64,000 nt of DNA from Pegea sp. RAD2-039 (GCA_034620365.1 JAQGEQ010000335.1:401786-465785); one strand, 5' to 3'; positions 12,510 to 29,411 are shown, counted from the first letter of the stretch. The notes: generated from the sequence alone by a model not told the origin. Translations and numbers: made by a program.

Positions 12510-15500
12510 AATTAATGATAACTTAATTACCTTAGCATTAATTATCAACACTAAAAAAACCAAAAGTAAATTTAAAGTATTTATAAAAATTATTTATTAA
12601 ATATTAAAGCTATATATTTGAAATGTTTAAAGATTATTTTTAAAAAATAAAATAAATTATTTTTTTTTTACTTTTTGTGTGAAAATGATATAAACTTTAG
12701 TATAATAATAACTATCCTATCAATTAATGAAAATTATAAAAGTGAATCAATTTTTTTATTAAATCCATTAATAAAGATTCTACTTTAGATAAAAAAGAAG
12801 AAATTAACAACAAACTTTACTAGATTGATAAACAACTAATAAAAATAATGTGATATACTATCATAATTAAACAAGATTATAAAATAGATCATAAGTACTA
12901 TAAACAAATAATAAGTTATTTACTAAATCAATAACACAATTAAATAACTACAAAATAAGAAAACAAATGATCTAATAAATCAATAATTTATTAAATAAAC
13001 TAAATAATTTTATCAGCAATAAATCAGAAATTTAATTAATTTAAAAGAAAAAACATGTAACTTATATACTATCAACATAAGGTCACAATACAATAATAAA
13101 AACTTCAAATTAAAATTTGTTTTGTATTTCAATATATTCTATATATGACTTTTTATTAATTGGTATTAAGAAGATTTTCAAAAAGATTTTTTCATAAAAA
13201 TAAATAGAAAATTGCTAATATTTATATTATTACAAAAATTATAACAAATTTATGAGATTGCAACTGCTCTTTAGAATTGCCGAATGTTTAATAGAACATC
13301 AAATATTAATGATTATAAACATATTTATATTGCTAAAATTTAGTTAGATAAATTATGAGGCTTTTTAATACCTCTCATAAACAAATTATTTTCACCATTA
13401 TATATTTCAATGAATTAAAATTTAATCAAATATTTAAAAGATAATATCTCAAAAATATTTTGCAATTAAAACTAATTAATTCAATATTTAGTATAAAACT
13501 TTCAAGTATAGTAAAAAATACAATAGAAATAAACCAAAAAATATTATAGAAGTATTTTTAAGGACTTCAAAAAACAAAAAAGTATTATCAGTACGTAGAT
13601 GCACAACTGCAGAGATATAACTCAACATACACAAACAATGCAAACAATAGTAGCTAAAGCTGTAATGAAATTTTGTAACCTTAATACATACCAGAAATTC
13701 CAAGCAAAAATAATATTTCGCACTTAAGGTTGTTTTGTAGTTGGTCGATGAAAATATTTATCTTTGCTTTTCATTGCAAAACCAAGTTGATAGAATATTT
13801 TATTGAGCTGAGGATTTTTCATCAATTTAAAAAAATTGTTTTTCCAATGAAATTCTTTAAATATTTAAATACAAGTTTGAATATTTCAAAAAAGTATTAG
13901 TTTGATGAAAAACGTGAAGAGTTTTCTTTTAGTTTAAAACGTACACAGCCCTAGTTTATATTAAACTTTCATTTGATAATTAATTCTATGATTAATAAAC
14001 ATTATGATGCATTTAACTTTAGGTACAATAAACAAAATGACCCTTTTCTTCGTAAGCAGCTGACATCTTTAATTAGAAGAGTTGTTAAAAAGACTGAACA
14101 GGTCAAAACAAAAACTACTTTATGATAGTTTTTTCTCGGGTTTCATGTGCAACTCAGGCGAAGCTTTTAACATGATTATCAATTTAAGACGTTTCTTTAA
14201 TTTTTGTGACATGAAATTGTTGGTCAAAAGTTGGCCACAACCGAATTAAAACTCTACCACACTTTAGTTTAGATGGCGTATGACATTGATACAAGAATGC
14301 AATATCCTTATTAATTTCTAGAAAAAAAGAGAAAACAAAAAGCGTCAACCAAATTTCTTACAGACTAGATCTTGATAAACATTTGACATTTGTACTTCAA
14401 CCAAATAATAACATTTCTTTTGTAATATTCAGACTTTAAATTCAATCTTGTTCAATACTACAAGACATATTTCATCTTACCTTTCAACTCAACATATTGG
14501 GTAAACCTTGATTTTTCGTTTTATTCTCAGAATTGAAGTCTATGGTAAACACCGCTTTTTTAATATCATTTTATATTATAATAAATTTAGAAAAATGTGG
14601 CTCAAAAAGTATAGGATCTGTTGCAAATGAAATTATTTTAACAAGATTAAAGCTTTTCGAAAACAACTAAAAATAGAATTGGAAAAAAATATTGAATTAT
14701 CTATTATAGTATTTATTTTTTAACCACAATCTTTCAAATACAGATAAACGATGGAAAAATGCAAGCTCACCTGCTACAGCTTCCGCTCATAACCTCACTT
14801 TCGAAGTAAAATCACTGAAAGATTTTAGGATCAACATTCATTTTGTATTTTCTTATTTTCAGGGAACTCTTTGTTGTTGTAATAGAATGATAGAAATCTT
14901 TTGTCACAGGTAAGAAGAGCACTAAATGGCTTGCTTTGACCGAAAACTACCATGCTGTGAGCCAGTGCAAACATTTTGGATATTAAGTTGTTGGCCCTGC
15001 AGCAGGATTCTGCTTTCCGTGTCAACAAGGTTATGAAGCGGAACAGACGGACTGATGCAGCTACGCTCGGCTGACGTCATAGGAGCTGCTAGAACGACAC
15101 TGAGTACAGTGGGAACTGCCTACGAGGCTCCAACTCCTACTTTAAATTCGGAGATTGGTGTTTTCTAGAAGTTTTGTCGTTAACAAAGCTAAAAAGCCCT
15201 TCAACCTTGGTTTTATGAACTTTCCCTTGTTACAGAGACTATCAATAAAAATATGTACTCTTAGTTTCTCTTTTACTGTTTTATGAACTGATTGATTCTA
15301 GATTATAGTAGTATTATCTGAAAAAAAATCCCTAAATATCATTTCAAGTTTTGTATATTTTAAAGTTAGAACATCCATTAGACTCAAACGAGCTTGGTTA
15401 ATATGATTTTAGTCTAACTTTTTGACAAAATAAGTGGATAGTGTGAAACTTTGTTTCGATGTGACCCTAATCTCTACTAAGAAGATCCTAAAATAAAAAA

Positions 15501-16159
15501 ATTACAGTCTAAGAGTTTTCTTCTACAGTAACAAAACTTGCAAGCAAAAAACCTTTCTTTCACAACTATAGATAAAGCATCAATTAATACTCTAATTACT
15601 GCGTTGTTATATTTATATAAATCATTTATTTTAAGACAAGAAATTTATTTTCCACTAATTATATTTAGTTATAACTTAAGCTGTATAAATAACTAAAAAC
15701 AACTCACTCGAGCTTTTTCAGGCTTATTTACTGAGTAGCCAGTTTGTTTACTTTGATTAATTGCTATATTGTAGTCTAGGCCTGACAACAAAAATATATT
15801 TTTAGTTTTAAAGTTTCCCTTGTTGAACAAAGTTTTAACTAATAAATAAATATGTAATATAGTTATCTGCTTTTTATTAAAAATCATCTTTTGATTAGTC
15901 AGTATATTTTCAAGACAATTTTGTTATTTTTATGTACAGTATATTAGTTTGTTTTTATAATGCTGCTATACTGTATTTAATTATTAAAATTTCATTTTAA
16001 TGAACAAATTAACCAATCTTTACTCTTAAACATTGTCTTAAATAGACCTATCTAAGATAAACTATTATTATATATTGATACCATCAACGTATAAACAAAT
16101 TGATTTCTATTTGTTAGAATTTTTGAACTTTTAAATTTTCTTATTATTTTATAATTATC
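12510..16159. other. Long AT-rich intergenic region
   Basis: Upstream sequence of the 941-aa gene (-) and of the repeat-protein gene (+). Most of it is extremely AT-rich with no coding character. The exception is 14.0-15.15 kb, described separately. Short open frames near 13.5 and 15.8 kb look like chance. Confidence 0.5.
14023..15150. other. GC-richer patch with short open frames, possible gene remnant
   Basis: Three short frames stand out in composition. A + strand frame at 14023-14125 starts after a TTTAG acceptor and encodes 33 residues beginning YNKQNDPFLRKQLTSLIRR. A - strand frame at 14317-14184, after TTTCTAG, encodes 43 residues including CHTPSKLKCGRVLIRLW. A - strand ATG frame at 15080-14922 encodes 52 residues. 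Good - strand donors lie at 14479-14484 (GTAAGA) and near 14766 (GTGAGC). I could not join these pieces into one consistent frame. They may be exons of a small gene, a decayed gene or an old mobile element. TGACGTCA sits at 15072-15079. Confidence 0.3.
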
Positions 16160-17533
16160 ATGTCTGGATATCCTGGTGGATATCCACAGCAACCTTCAGG
16201 TATTAACATATTTATTTCTAATTTTTTTTGATTACTTGAAAATAGTATGATATAAGATGCATATAATCATGATATTTTCCAAGTAAAGAACTTGTTTACA
16301 ATTAAATGAAAAACTTGTTTATTGTTATAACGCATTTTTTCAATTTGTTGTGGTAATTGTCTGCTAAGATGGATTAATATTAATTTTTATTTTAGAAATT
16401 AAGTAAAATATTTGAATGTTTTATAGCAATTTTTTGTTTATGCCAGCTTATGTTTTATTTTTGGAAAGTTATAGAAATATATACTTTTTTGTTTTAAATA
16501 TTATTATATTTTTTACCTTGTATATATATTCTTCAAAAGTTTAAATACTTTATATAAATTTGTATCTTTAGATTATATAATATTATAGACATTGTAGTCA
16601 TAATAAGCAATGATTTGATTTTATAGCAAATAACTTCTTGTTTTAAACAATGTTTGACTAGTTCAAAAACTTTCAGTGTAAATGATTCAGCTTAAAATTA
16701 AATTTGAATTTTACTAATAATCTATTTTATTGTTTATTTTTTTTAGGTGGTTATCCTTCTGCCCCACCTATGCCCCAAGGTCCTCCAATGCCCCATGGTC
16801 CGCCAATGCCCCAAGGTCCTCCAATGCCTCATGGTCCACCAATGCCCCATGGTCCGCCAATGCCCCATGGTCCGCCAATGCCCCATGGTCCACCAATGCC
16901 CCATGGTCCACCAATGCCCCAAGGTCCACCAATGCCCTATGGCCCGCCAATGCCCCATGGTCCACCAATGTCTCATGGTCCACCAATGTCTCATGGTCCA
17001 CCAATGGTCCACCAATGCCCCATGGTCCACCAATGCCCCATGGTCATGCATTACCTCATGGTTCTGTTGTTAATGGTAAGTATAAAATGTTGTTTGAGTT
17101 TTTATTTCAATTCTACTCTCTTATGTCTTAAAAGTTTTTGTATAAAAAGTAATGCAATAATTAGTTACAATTAAAAAATTATAATATTAAAAGTAAAAGT
17201 ATTTTGTCTATTAAACATTCAAATATTTATCTAACTTGCACTTTTAATAAATTTTAAGTGGTTCATCACAAGAAACACAAAAAGTATAAACATGGCAAGT
17301 ACAGCAGCAGTAGCTCAAGTAGTAGTTCCAGCAGCAGTAGTAGCGATGATGAATATGTAAGTAGTTCTCATGAATGTGGATTGTAAATAACTTCAAAACC
17401 GTTTCACTGATTTTATTGCTTTTTTTATCTATTTACTTTTTGATATTTCTAGAGGCATCTTTCTAAGTATGAACGCAAGCAAATGAAGAAGCTGAAGAAA
17501 GCTCACAAGCATAAAAATAAGCATTATTATTAA
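16160..17533 (+). CDS. Pro/Met/Gly/His-repeat protein with basic Ser-rich tail (frame broken)
   Basis: Exons: 16160-16199, 16747-17075, 17259-17356, 17453-17533. Exon 1 encodes MSGYPGGYPQQPS. Exon 2 continues GGYPSAPPMPQG and then repeats PPMPHG from an 18-bp minisatellite. Exon 3 gives VHHKKHKKYKHGKY, a run of 13 Ser and then DDEY. Exon 4 gives RHLSKYERKQMKKLKK and ends HKNKHYY. This layout (GYP/PP repeats, then a His/Lys-rich and Ser-rich end) matches small XYPPX-like proteins of unknown function. The exons sum to 548 nt, two more than a multiple of three. The reason is a unit spacing of 11 instead of 18 bp near 17007. Read literally, the frame runs into a stop in exon 4 after a different tail. 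It could be an assembly error, a null allele or real dual-frame use. Confidence 0.7.
16770..17049 (+). repeat. 18-bp coding minisatellite (PPMPHG units)
   Basis: ATG-anchored units repeat every 18 bp at 16770, 16788, 16806, 16824, 16842, 16860, 16878, 16896, 16914, 16932, 16950, 16968, 16986 and 17004. The next anchor is only 11 bp on, at 17015, then 17033. The 7-bp shortfall shifts the frame. The units differ by single bases (CAT/CAA/TAT, CCA/CCG/CCT), so the array is not perfectly homogenised. The unit lacks stops in most frames, which makes several overlapping spurious frames on both strands. Confidence 0.95.
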
Positions 17534-19800
17534 GTAAGAATCTTATAAAAGTTATAATATTAATCATCATTTTTATCTTTGTAGTTATTATAATTTTTAC
17601 TGTTTACAGCAAAAGACGAAACAAGCATGTAAGATGTGACTGAAACAAGATGCTGATTCAACAATCTTTTCATCTGTTTTTTTTTCATAACTTATTTAGT
17701 CTAAAAGCAGTTTTAGATTATGACTGAAATGTTTGCACTTATTTGCTTTTCTTTATATACTTAATGATCAACTAATTCTTCTTTTTTCATTCTATCTTTT
17801 TAATTCTATACACTGGTATGATTTAGAAGTGACTTATTGCATGCTAGGTCAACTATTTCAAAAAGTGATAAATAATTTACTTGATATTTTCAATTTAAGT
17901 TAAACAAATCGACATCTATATAAAAAAGTAAATAGTTTGTTGTAGATGCTTGTGATTAACAATATTTTGTATTTTCACAACTTTTTTGCAAATGCAGTGT
18001 TTGTAGAGGCTTGCATATCCCTATTATTTCTGTAAATATCCTTTTCTAGTTTAATTTTTTCTTGAAACAGTATTATGCATATTCAGTTCTATTATCTCTT
18101 AAATAAAATGAAACAAAAATGTTTAACTACTTAATCTCGTTTCAGTATAAATACAAATAGTAGCACCTGATTGTGGCAGACTTATCTAAAAGAGTAAATC
18201 CTACAAATATATTTTCAAGAATTTTATTTAGCCTACCAAGAGCTATTATATAGAGTAATTATTTTCAAGAAATGAGTATTTTAGTTGAATAATATGATAA
18301 ACCCGAAGTGATTGACATTAGTGTTGATAAATAATTTGCTTGTCAAGTTTCAACCCCTATCTAATTTAATTAAGTAATTTAAAGCCATCCACATTGTTAT
18401 AGCTAGTATTAAGCTAGAAGATTTGTTAACTTGATGAGATATTTTAATCTTCATAAAGATTCAACCATTTCTATACATGTTGCTGATTCAACTACTGATT
18501 CTTCAATTCAACGTATTTATGAAAAGTTTACATTTTAGATCTTCTATTCTTTAACATTCCGAAACTTGACTCTGTTCAGTCAATTATACCTGCAACCATT
18601 TTGTAATTCACTTTAATTCGTCTACATATATTGGTTATATGTTCTATCCTAACTTATAACAAAATAACTTTGGCATCCATCTATTTTCTATAAGCTGGGA
18701 GTACATACTTGACAATAAGCTGTCTACAGTCTATAATTGTAAGCTAGCAACCGATGAATGTTCTTACCTCTCAATAAAAGACCCTCAAATTGTAACCTAA
18801 CATCATCTAATTTCGATCTATCATGTATAAAGCTTTCCAATGTTCTGTCATTTATGACTCAACGTCTATTTTACTCATGTAATCTGCTGTCATGCGTTAA
18901 ACTAAATCCTTGAACATTTCTATCTTCAATAACTTACAATGAATTCACGACATCTACTACTTGTTTAAAAATAGTTCAGATACCGCATATGAAACTCTTA
19001 AACACAACATACGAGGGTTCAATATTAAAGTTGAACCATCTTTTATGGAGTCCTCGCCTTAAATAATATATTTTAAAGCTTAAATTTGTTCAAAAATTGT
19101 TTAATCCGAAAGTTTTTCTCAGATACGTTGTTAAAAATTATTCTATTTAAAAACTGTAGTAACAACTTTTTCAACTAAGTAACTACAGTTTGGAATCTTC
19201 CCGAGTCTACTACAAATACAATCTCCAATTTAAGTTAAGCGTGTAAAACGTAACCAAATCTGTTAAAAAAACCAACTACCTCTTTGGCAAGTGTTCTTTT
19301 AACATATTAACTTTTTTCATAGAATTTTCATCAATCTTTTATTAAGTTCTGCTGTTTAGAAAAATGTTCTTACAAGTTTAGAAATAAAATCAATCTAATA
19401 CTAGCTTTTATCAATTGAATTGGCAACATACAATTAAGTTTGATACTTAAATATAAAGAACTATTTATTATAGTTAGTAATCGAGACTTAAAAATTGAAT
19501 TGGAGAAGTATTTCACCGAAACAGAAAAGTTGAAGAAGCAATTAAGCATTTTGAACCAACAAAAGCACCAATTAACTGAATATAATCAACTAAATCATGA
19601 TAAGCTGCTAGATACTTTCAAACCTAAAAATATCCACAAATCTCACAAGAAATGAAAAAACAAATAAATTTCCAAGTGTATTATCCTTAAATACTAAAAA
19701 TTCTCTTTTACAAGCAAGTAACAAACACACTAGATTGAAAATGATATCAATCAGCTGCAACCTCACACAATTCTAGAAAATCTAGCAGCAGATGAAAAAC
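17534..19800. other. Intergenic with one orphan coiled-coil exon
   Basis: This stretch holds the 3' UTR of the repeat-protein gene (AATAAA-type signals occur near 18100) and then AT-rich sequence. The only coding-like piece is 19474-19655, listed separately. PA2G4 ends convergently at 19801. Confidence 0.45.
19474..19655 (+). CDS. Orphan terminal-exon-like frame, coiled coil
   Basis: After a TTATAG acceptor an open frame encodes about 60 residues, starting SNRDLKIELEKYF and continuing ETEKLKKQLSILNQQKHQL, and ends in Lys/His-rich sequence before TGA. The heptad pattern suggests a coiled coil. I found no upstream exon that joins it. It may be the last exon of an undetected + strand gene, a pseudogene fragment or a chance frame. 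Confidence 0.25.
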
Positions 19801-21671
19801 TTATTGGGCAGCAACTGCGGTTCCATTACTACTCTCAATTGCTTTCGACAACGCTTTCTTCTTCTTTTTCTTTGCAGCTCTTCTGCTAACCGATTGAGCA
19901 AGAAGATTCTACAAGAGTGTCGAGTTACAAAGATCGAATTGTTGGATATATCATACAAACCTTTATATCAGAATCAACAACTTGCAGTTTACTATCAACA
20001 GCTTCTTCATCATAAAAGTTATTCGTAATTCTTAACGGACCGTTTGGCATCAGAAGAGTTGTGAATTTAAACTGTGCCACATGTTCACCTGTTTCGACAT
20101 TAACTTTGTGGATCTGTTAACTGACCTATAACTGATATCACCTTCTTTTTCATACACGACAGGGTACTGAGTACACAGGCCGTGTTTCACACACTCCACT
20201 ATTCCCATCTTTGACTTCTTTTCATCTTCCAACATACGAAGAGTAAAGCACATTGTGTCGTGCTTCTTCTCAATTTCACTAAACACAGCTGAAGATAGAA
20301 ATATGAGAAAAGGGTTGAAAGAATTCAAATGTCAGCTACCTCGAGATGCCTTCATTTTCAATTGGTAGACAATTTCTGGGTTTCGTTTATAAATAGTTGT
20401 ACGAGTGTCAAGTTCTCTTGCGTGACCATCACCAGTGCTAACATAGCAATCGATTGCATAAACTTCGTGAACTTCGAAATCGTTCTCCTCGTGGTCCTGT
20501 CTAAAAGAGTGCAGAAAACAAAATGATTTCATGAAAAAGCAAGCTAGTAACAATAGTTACCTCTGCTTTTCACTAGGGTTACTAATGATGGTTTTGTCTC
20601 CATCAATTTTATTCTGTTGTAATTGATGAGAGAGCATATCTTGAACAGGGGAACATTCAAAGTCATTGGCAACTTTACAAAAAGCATCTGTGAGCTGGTT
20701 GGTCTATAAAATGATTAATTAATTAGTTGGAGTTTAAAAATAGGAAAAAGTGAAATTACTTTATTTCCAGCTTTCAATAATCTCAATGCAACTTCAGCTG
20801 ATAAGTAGGCAGCTTTTAAAGCATCAGCTTTTTTACCATCAATAGGTTGATCTTTTGAAGCACCAACTACAAGAGTATGAGCAGCAGAAGCAATAAACCC
20901 ATCAATATGGCATGCTAAATCACTGTAAACAGTCAAGTCATAAGGCAACAATACTATTATCAAATCATTTGTTATTATAAATATACAATATTTAAGTTTT
21001 GAAAATTTGTATAACATAGTAAAAACAAACAAATTAAAATGATATTTTGATAGATGCATAAAAAAGTTGAGTAACAAATTACATTTTAACCATATCCCCA
21101 GTTTCAAGAACTACAACCTTCTTTTCAGAGCTCAAAGGTGAATAATGGCAAATACAGTTGTTGACAGAGACACAAGTAGGAAAAGCAACACCTAAATTTA
21201 AAATCTTAATAGATAAAGCAGAACAATAGAATAACAGTACTTGATACCTTTTAGCATTTCCTTTTCTTTCTTAAAAACTGAAGATGCTTCTTTAACAATT
21301 TGTTCATCACCAAATTTGCACAATTCTAAAGTGTTTGCACCAGCTATACATTTAGCTATCAAAGCTTTCATAACCTCTATAAGAATAAATTGAAATTATC
21401 ATTAAAAAAACAGAACATCTATCTTAAATAACAGTTTTATTATCAATTTGATCTTACAGAATCTTTATACCCATCAACAATAAAAATAGTAAAATTAAAA
21501 ATTTAATTTATCTAATTGCTGATTGAATAAAGAAACTAATAAATCAAAATAATTGAAAATAATTTTTATCAACTTACTGTCATTCATTGAAGCAGCCATC
21601 TTATACTTAGTGACAACCACATCATCTGCAATAGTCTTTTCAACTTCAGAGTCAGAACTAGAATCAGCCAT
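19801..21671 (-). CDS. PA2G4: Proliferation-associated protein 2G4 (EBP1)
   Basis: Exons: 21671-21578, 21376-21248, 21191-21083, 20922-20760, 20703-20561, 20500-20340, 20288-20142, 20088-19961, 19908-19801; 1182 nt, 393 aa, the same size as the vertebrate protein. It has the inactive methionine-aminopeptidase (pita-bread) fold of the EBP1/ARX1 family, which binds ribosomes and structured RNA and regulates growth. Diagnostic stretches include MLSHQLQQNKIDGDKTII, RTTIYKRNPEIVY, FTLRMLEDEKKSKMG, EHVAQFKFTTLLMPNGP and the C-terminal KKKKKK nucleolar/RNA-binding cluster. A 53-nt intron at 20089-20141 restores YEKEG-EHVAQ; reading through it would break the conserved frame. The start ADSSSDSEVEKT follows the usual acidic N-terminus. 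Confidence 0.96.
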
Positions 21672-24052
21672 CTTTAATCTTATAAATTATGAGCTTTAGA
21701 AAAAAAATAGTAAATATCAGATCATTCATAAATTTAGTACATCAATCCAAGTTAACAGAATTAAAATGAGCAAACTTATAAACAAACATAAACATTATAA
21801 AATAGATTACAATTAAAAGTATACTATACAGAATAAATCAAGTTTAAATATTCCATGAATTATAAGCATAGCTGAAACTATTAAAATACTAAAAAGATAA
21901 ATAAAACTTTAATATTAGAATTATAAATTAAAAATGTCTACATAAAAACATAAGGTTTTATTTTTAAAAAAGTAGCATTTTTTAAAAATTAATCAATATA
22001 ATAATATAATTAATCAATTAATGAAAATAAGTAATAAATACATATTAAAAACTTTTAAAGCCAATAGTCTCAAGGAAAAATCAAGTATAGATATCATAAA
22101 TAAAATATCTTAACAAATTATAACTTTAACTTCATGGCAAAACTTTATAGAAAATATCTAGAAATAAACCATAAAAATAGAAAACTAAAAGACATTTAAA
22201 AATTATCAATTAAATAATTAACAATATTAAATCAAAAATGATATATATTAATTGAAGAAAGGAAGTTTAGAGATCTAAACGACAAGCAATGTGGCTACCT
22301 AAAAAATTTGAATTATCCTTAGCGGCAAAAGTTTTTTCAACGTTATTCATACCGGTTTAGTTATAAACATAAAAATTATCTTAAATAGTCGTATAAATTA
22401 AAGAACTGCTTTTTAATGAAATAAGGCAAATAAACGTAAGAAAAATAAAATGAAATTCTTCATAGTCAAGAACTAACTTTAAAGCACCAAGAGGTTTTCT
22501 TTAATAAGGTATTAATCTTAATGGCTTTCTGACTTAATAAAATTGGAACAGAATAATAATTAAAACAAAACAATAATTTAACTTACTCATGAAATTACTA
22601 CATAAAATTGAACTAACTGTAATGATTTTTATGTATGTTATTACAGATCGAAGTAATTAAAAAGTTACTTATTATAAAATATGGTCAAGCTTCTAAATTA
22701 TTTATTACTATCTTTTTTAAATAAATGTGTGTAAGTTTAACCTCATAGTATAAAAACACATTTGTATTATTTAGGAACAAGCCACAAGTTTAGTTTTAAT
22801 GAAACAATCAAAGAGAAACTTATCAATTTACAGTTCTAACATTTTAGTTTCTATCAGCATTTAGGTTCTATTAAAAAAAAATTCGATCAGTTTTGGTACC
22901 GAAAGCTTTTTACGATAAAAAAAATTGAAAATCGAATGAATTAATTTACACAAAGAAGTTAGCACAACAAATAGTTAACATTTTTGCTTCATTTTTTTTA
23001 AATTCTTACTGTAAGTTTATTTTATGTCTCTATTTTTTAGAACCTTTGCAACATCAAGTAAATAAATCTATAATATAACTGTTTAACAAGCCAATTGACT
23101 TTGCTATATATTGAAAACTTTTAGTTTTATTTAAAAACATTTAAGTTTCAAAGATTAAATAACATTTGAAATAATTTAATACTTGAATGTTTTTTTAACA
23201 TCAGTCTAAAGTAAACTTAACTTTGAATAAAAAGTTTGGCAAACTTTATTTGAAAAATAATAAAATGAAGTAAACAAACAAGTTTTTGTAAAATATATTT
23301 TTGAAGACTGTAAAATTTTACTTTAATAGTTCATCTTTTATAAAATCGACCATTTTTACCTACTTTTAATAAAGGTAATAATCAAAATTATGCTTACTGA
23401 AAATTTATAATTTCCATCGATTGATTTGTTCTAAATGTTTTGATTTAGACTTTTGCCTTGTAAATTTTTAATAGGTTTCAATAGAGATGTGTTGGGTAAT
23501 AATTATTAATAAATTCTTTTTTCTAAGTTTTATATTTATATAGTTATATACTTTTATTTCTAAGATATATATTTTCAGTTTCTCTAAAACATTAAAATGT
23601 TTTTGATTTTATTAGCTGACTACTTATAGTTATTTAATTATTCCTTATTTTAAAATAGTTATAATTTGCTGAAGTCAACATAAATTAGATTTTTTTAACT
23701 GCAAATTACTTATTTTTGTTTTTTCTTATTTACTAATTTATTTATTTCTATAATTCTTATAATGAAGCAATCAATGAAGAATATATTATTATTTAAGGTA
23801 AAATATATTTATACAACTTTAAAGCATAAATTATCAACTAGAATTTGATTGATAAATGATAATTTTTAATTTAGTGCCAAATATAATCGTTTTAACATTT
23901 TTTATTTGTTAAAGATGTTTAGTCATATCAAATTCGTAGCTAATAATCGTAGATTTAGTTTGTTCTGTTTGGTATATAGTTGGATGTAAACTTTAAATAT
24001 AGTTTGAATGAGATTTTATTATTTTGAATTCATTTTACAGCAAATGTAAGAA
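21672..24052. other. Divergent intergenic region (PA2G4 / uL22m)
   Basis: This is the shared upstream space of two divergently transcribed growth genes. It is very AT-rich. A sequence around 22297-22345 ends, on the - strand, in a donor-like TTTTTTAG/GTAGCC and could be a PA2G4 5' UTR exon. ATTTAAG/GTAAAA near 23795 and an acceptor (TTTTACAG) ending at 24040 could frame a 5' UTR intron of the uL22m gene. No coding exon is seen. Confidence 0.4.
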
Positions 24053-24742
24053 ATGATGAAGCATTTAACATTAAGATCTATTCTTAATATTACTCATTAT
24101 TGTAGTAATCAATTGTCACCAGCTGCTTTCAATCTTTCAAGACATATTAGTCTTTGTGTCCCTAATTTTAGAACTGGGTGTCCAGGGCAGCATAAAAGAT
24201 TAAAAGAATATTCAGATTCATATAATAATAAGTGGGGTAAAGACTTAGGGACCTGGTCTGATAATAATCTGGTTGTTTATCCCCCTCTATCACCTGAAGA
24301 AGGAATCAGACCTGCTGAGATTTATCATGGTAGACAACATTGCAGAATTCATATCAAAAAAATGTTTCAAGAATCCCGTATGGTTAGAAATCTGAATGTG
24401 GATGAAGCAATAGCTAAATTACATCGGTTGAATACTAAAGCTGCTCAAATTATTAAAGATGTCATTATTGAAGCACAAGATATTGCTGTTAACCAACAGA
24501 ATGTAGAATTTAAATCCAATCTTCATATTGTAAGATCATTTACAGTTAAATCTGGAAACATCAAGTTTGTAAGAGAACATGCTAGAGGCATGAATGCAAT
24601 GAATCAAATGAGATTCACTAACTACTACTTGCTATTAAGAGAGGGTCCTGCACCTCCACATAAGCCTCTTTTTACTGCGGTGGAAGCTTCTAATGCTTAT
24701 TATGATGAATTAAGAGCGCGTACAATATATGATGGCTTATAA
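24053..24742 (+). CDS. MRPL22: Mitochondrial large-subunit ribosomal protein uL22m
   Basis: Single coding exon, 229 aa. The first 40 or so residues (MMKHLTLRSILNITHYCSNQ and on) look like a mitochondrial presequence: basic, Ser/Asn-rich and low in acidic residues. The mature part carries the uL22 signature. RPAEIYHGR is followed by an exposed helix, then KAAQIIKDVIIEAQDIAVN and NVEFKSNLHIV, and it ends LREGPAPPHKPLF with RARTIYDGL, closely matching animal MRPL22. It would line the exit tunnel of the mitoribosome. An in-frame TAA lies two codons upstream of the start, and an ATG directly followed by TAA sits at 24044-24049, a minimal upstream open frame. The 3' end faces HP1 across about 590 bp. 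Confidence 0.93.
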   Translation: MMKHLTLRSILNITHYCSNQLSPAAFNLSRHISLCVPNFRTGCPGQHKRLKEYSDSYNNKWGKDLGTWSDNNLVVYPPLSPEEGIRPAEIYHGRQHCRIHIKKMFQESRMVRNLNVDEAIAKLHRLNTKAAQIIKDVIIEAQDIAVNQQNVEFKSNLHIVRSFTVKSGNIKFVREHARGMNAMNQMRFTNYYLLLREGPAPPHKPLFTAVEASNAYYDELRARTIYDGL

Positions 24743-25335
24743 TAATTTTGTAATAAAATTGTTTTGTGATCAAAAATCTGATGATATTCAGCAGTTTGAA
24801 GTCATTTTTGAAGCTCTATTTTTAAACACTATAGTTTGATTCAGCCCTTCAATAGATTACTTATTTTGTAAATCCAAATACAATTCTGAGTTTAAATTAA
24901 GAATAGGAAGGTCTAACCTAGAATTGAAATTAGTGGTCTAATTATAAAACCAAGAGCTATTAAGGGAGATAATATCTAACTGAAGTTACACTTCTTCTTA
25001 GTTAAATATTCAAGAAACTTAAATAACTTTTTTGTTGAATTAGTTATTACAGCAGATACTTAATTCATCATAATCATTATTTTTATTATAACAAATAACA
25101 ACGACGTCGCTTAAAAAACTCGCCCAAAAGATCTTACTCAAGAACCACTCAAAACAACAAATATAAAGATTACTCCAGCAGTTAGTAGATGAAAGTCGTA
25201 AATTGAACATCAAATATATGTGAGAAAAATAAAAATAGCCTTTAATTTCTAAGTTTTATTACGCATCTGAATTTACAAATATAAAAATCGGGATCAAATT
25301 TGTAAAATACAAAAAAGTGGTCATGTCATAATCTT
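24743..25335. other. Convergent 3' intergenic space (uL22m / HP1)
   Basis: About 590 bp of AT-rich sequence holding both 3' UTRs. No coding exon is seen. A poly-purine stretch near 25100 contains GACGTCG, a near-match to the palindrome enriched elsewhere in the window. Confidence 0.5.

Positions 25336-29411
<4,076 letters not shown>

Noticed and set aside
13488..13703. - strand open frame of 71 codons, hydrophobic
   Set aside because: Low-complexity AT-rich translation with no splice context or homology. Likely chance.
16743..17073. Several long overlapping open frames on both strands across the 18-bp repeat
   Set aside because: The unit is a multiple of three and lacks stops in most frames, so these are by-products of the minisatellite. 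Only the PPMPHG frame joins flanking exons.
20050..20113. Read-through frame past YEKEG in PA2G4
   Set aside because: Conservation (EHVAQFKFT directly after YEKEG) and a clean 53-nt GT-AG intron show that this is intron sequence.
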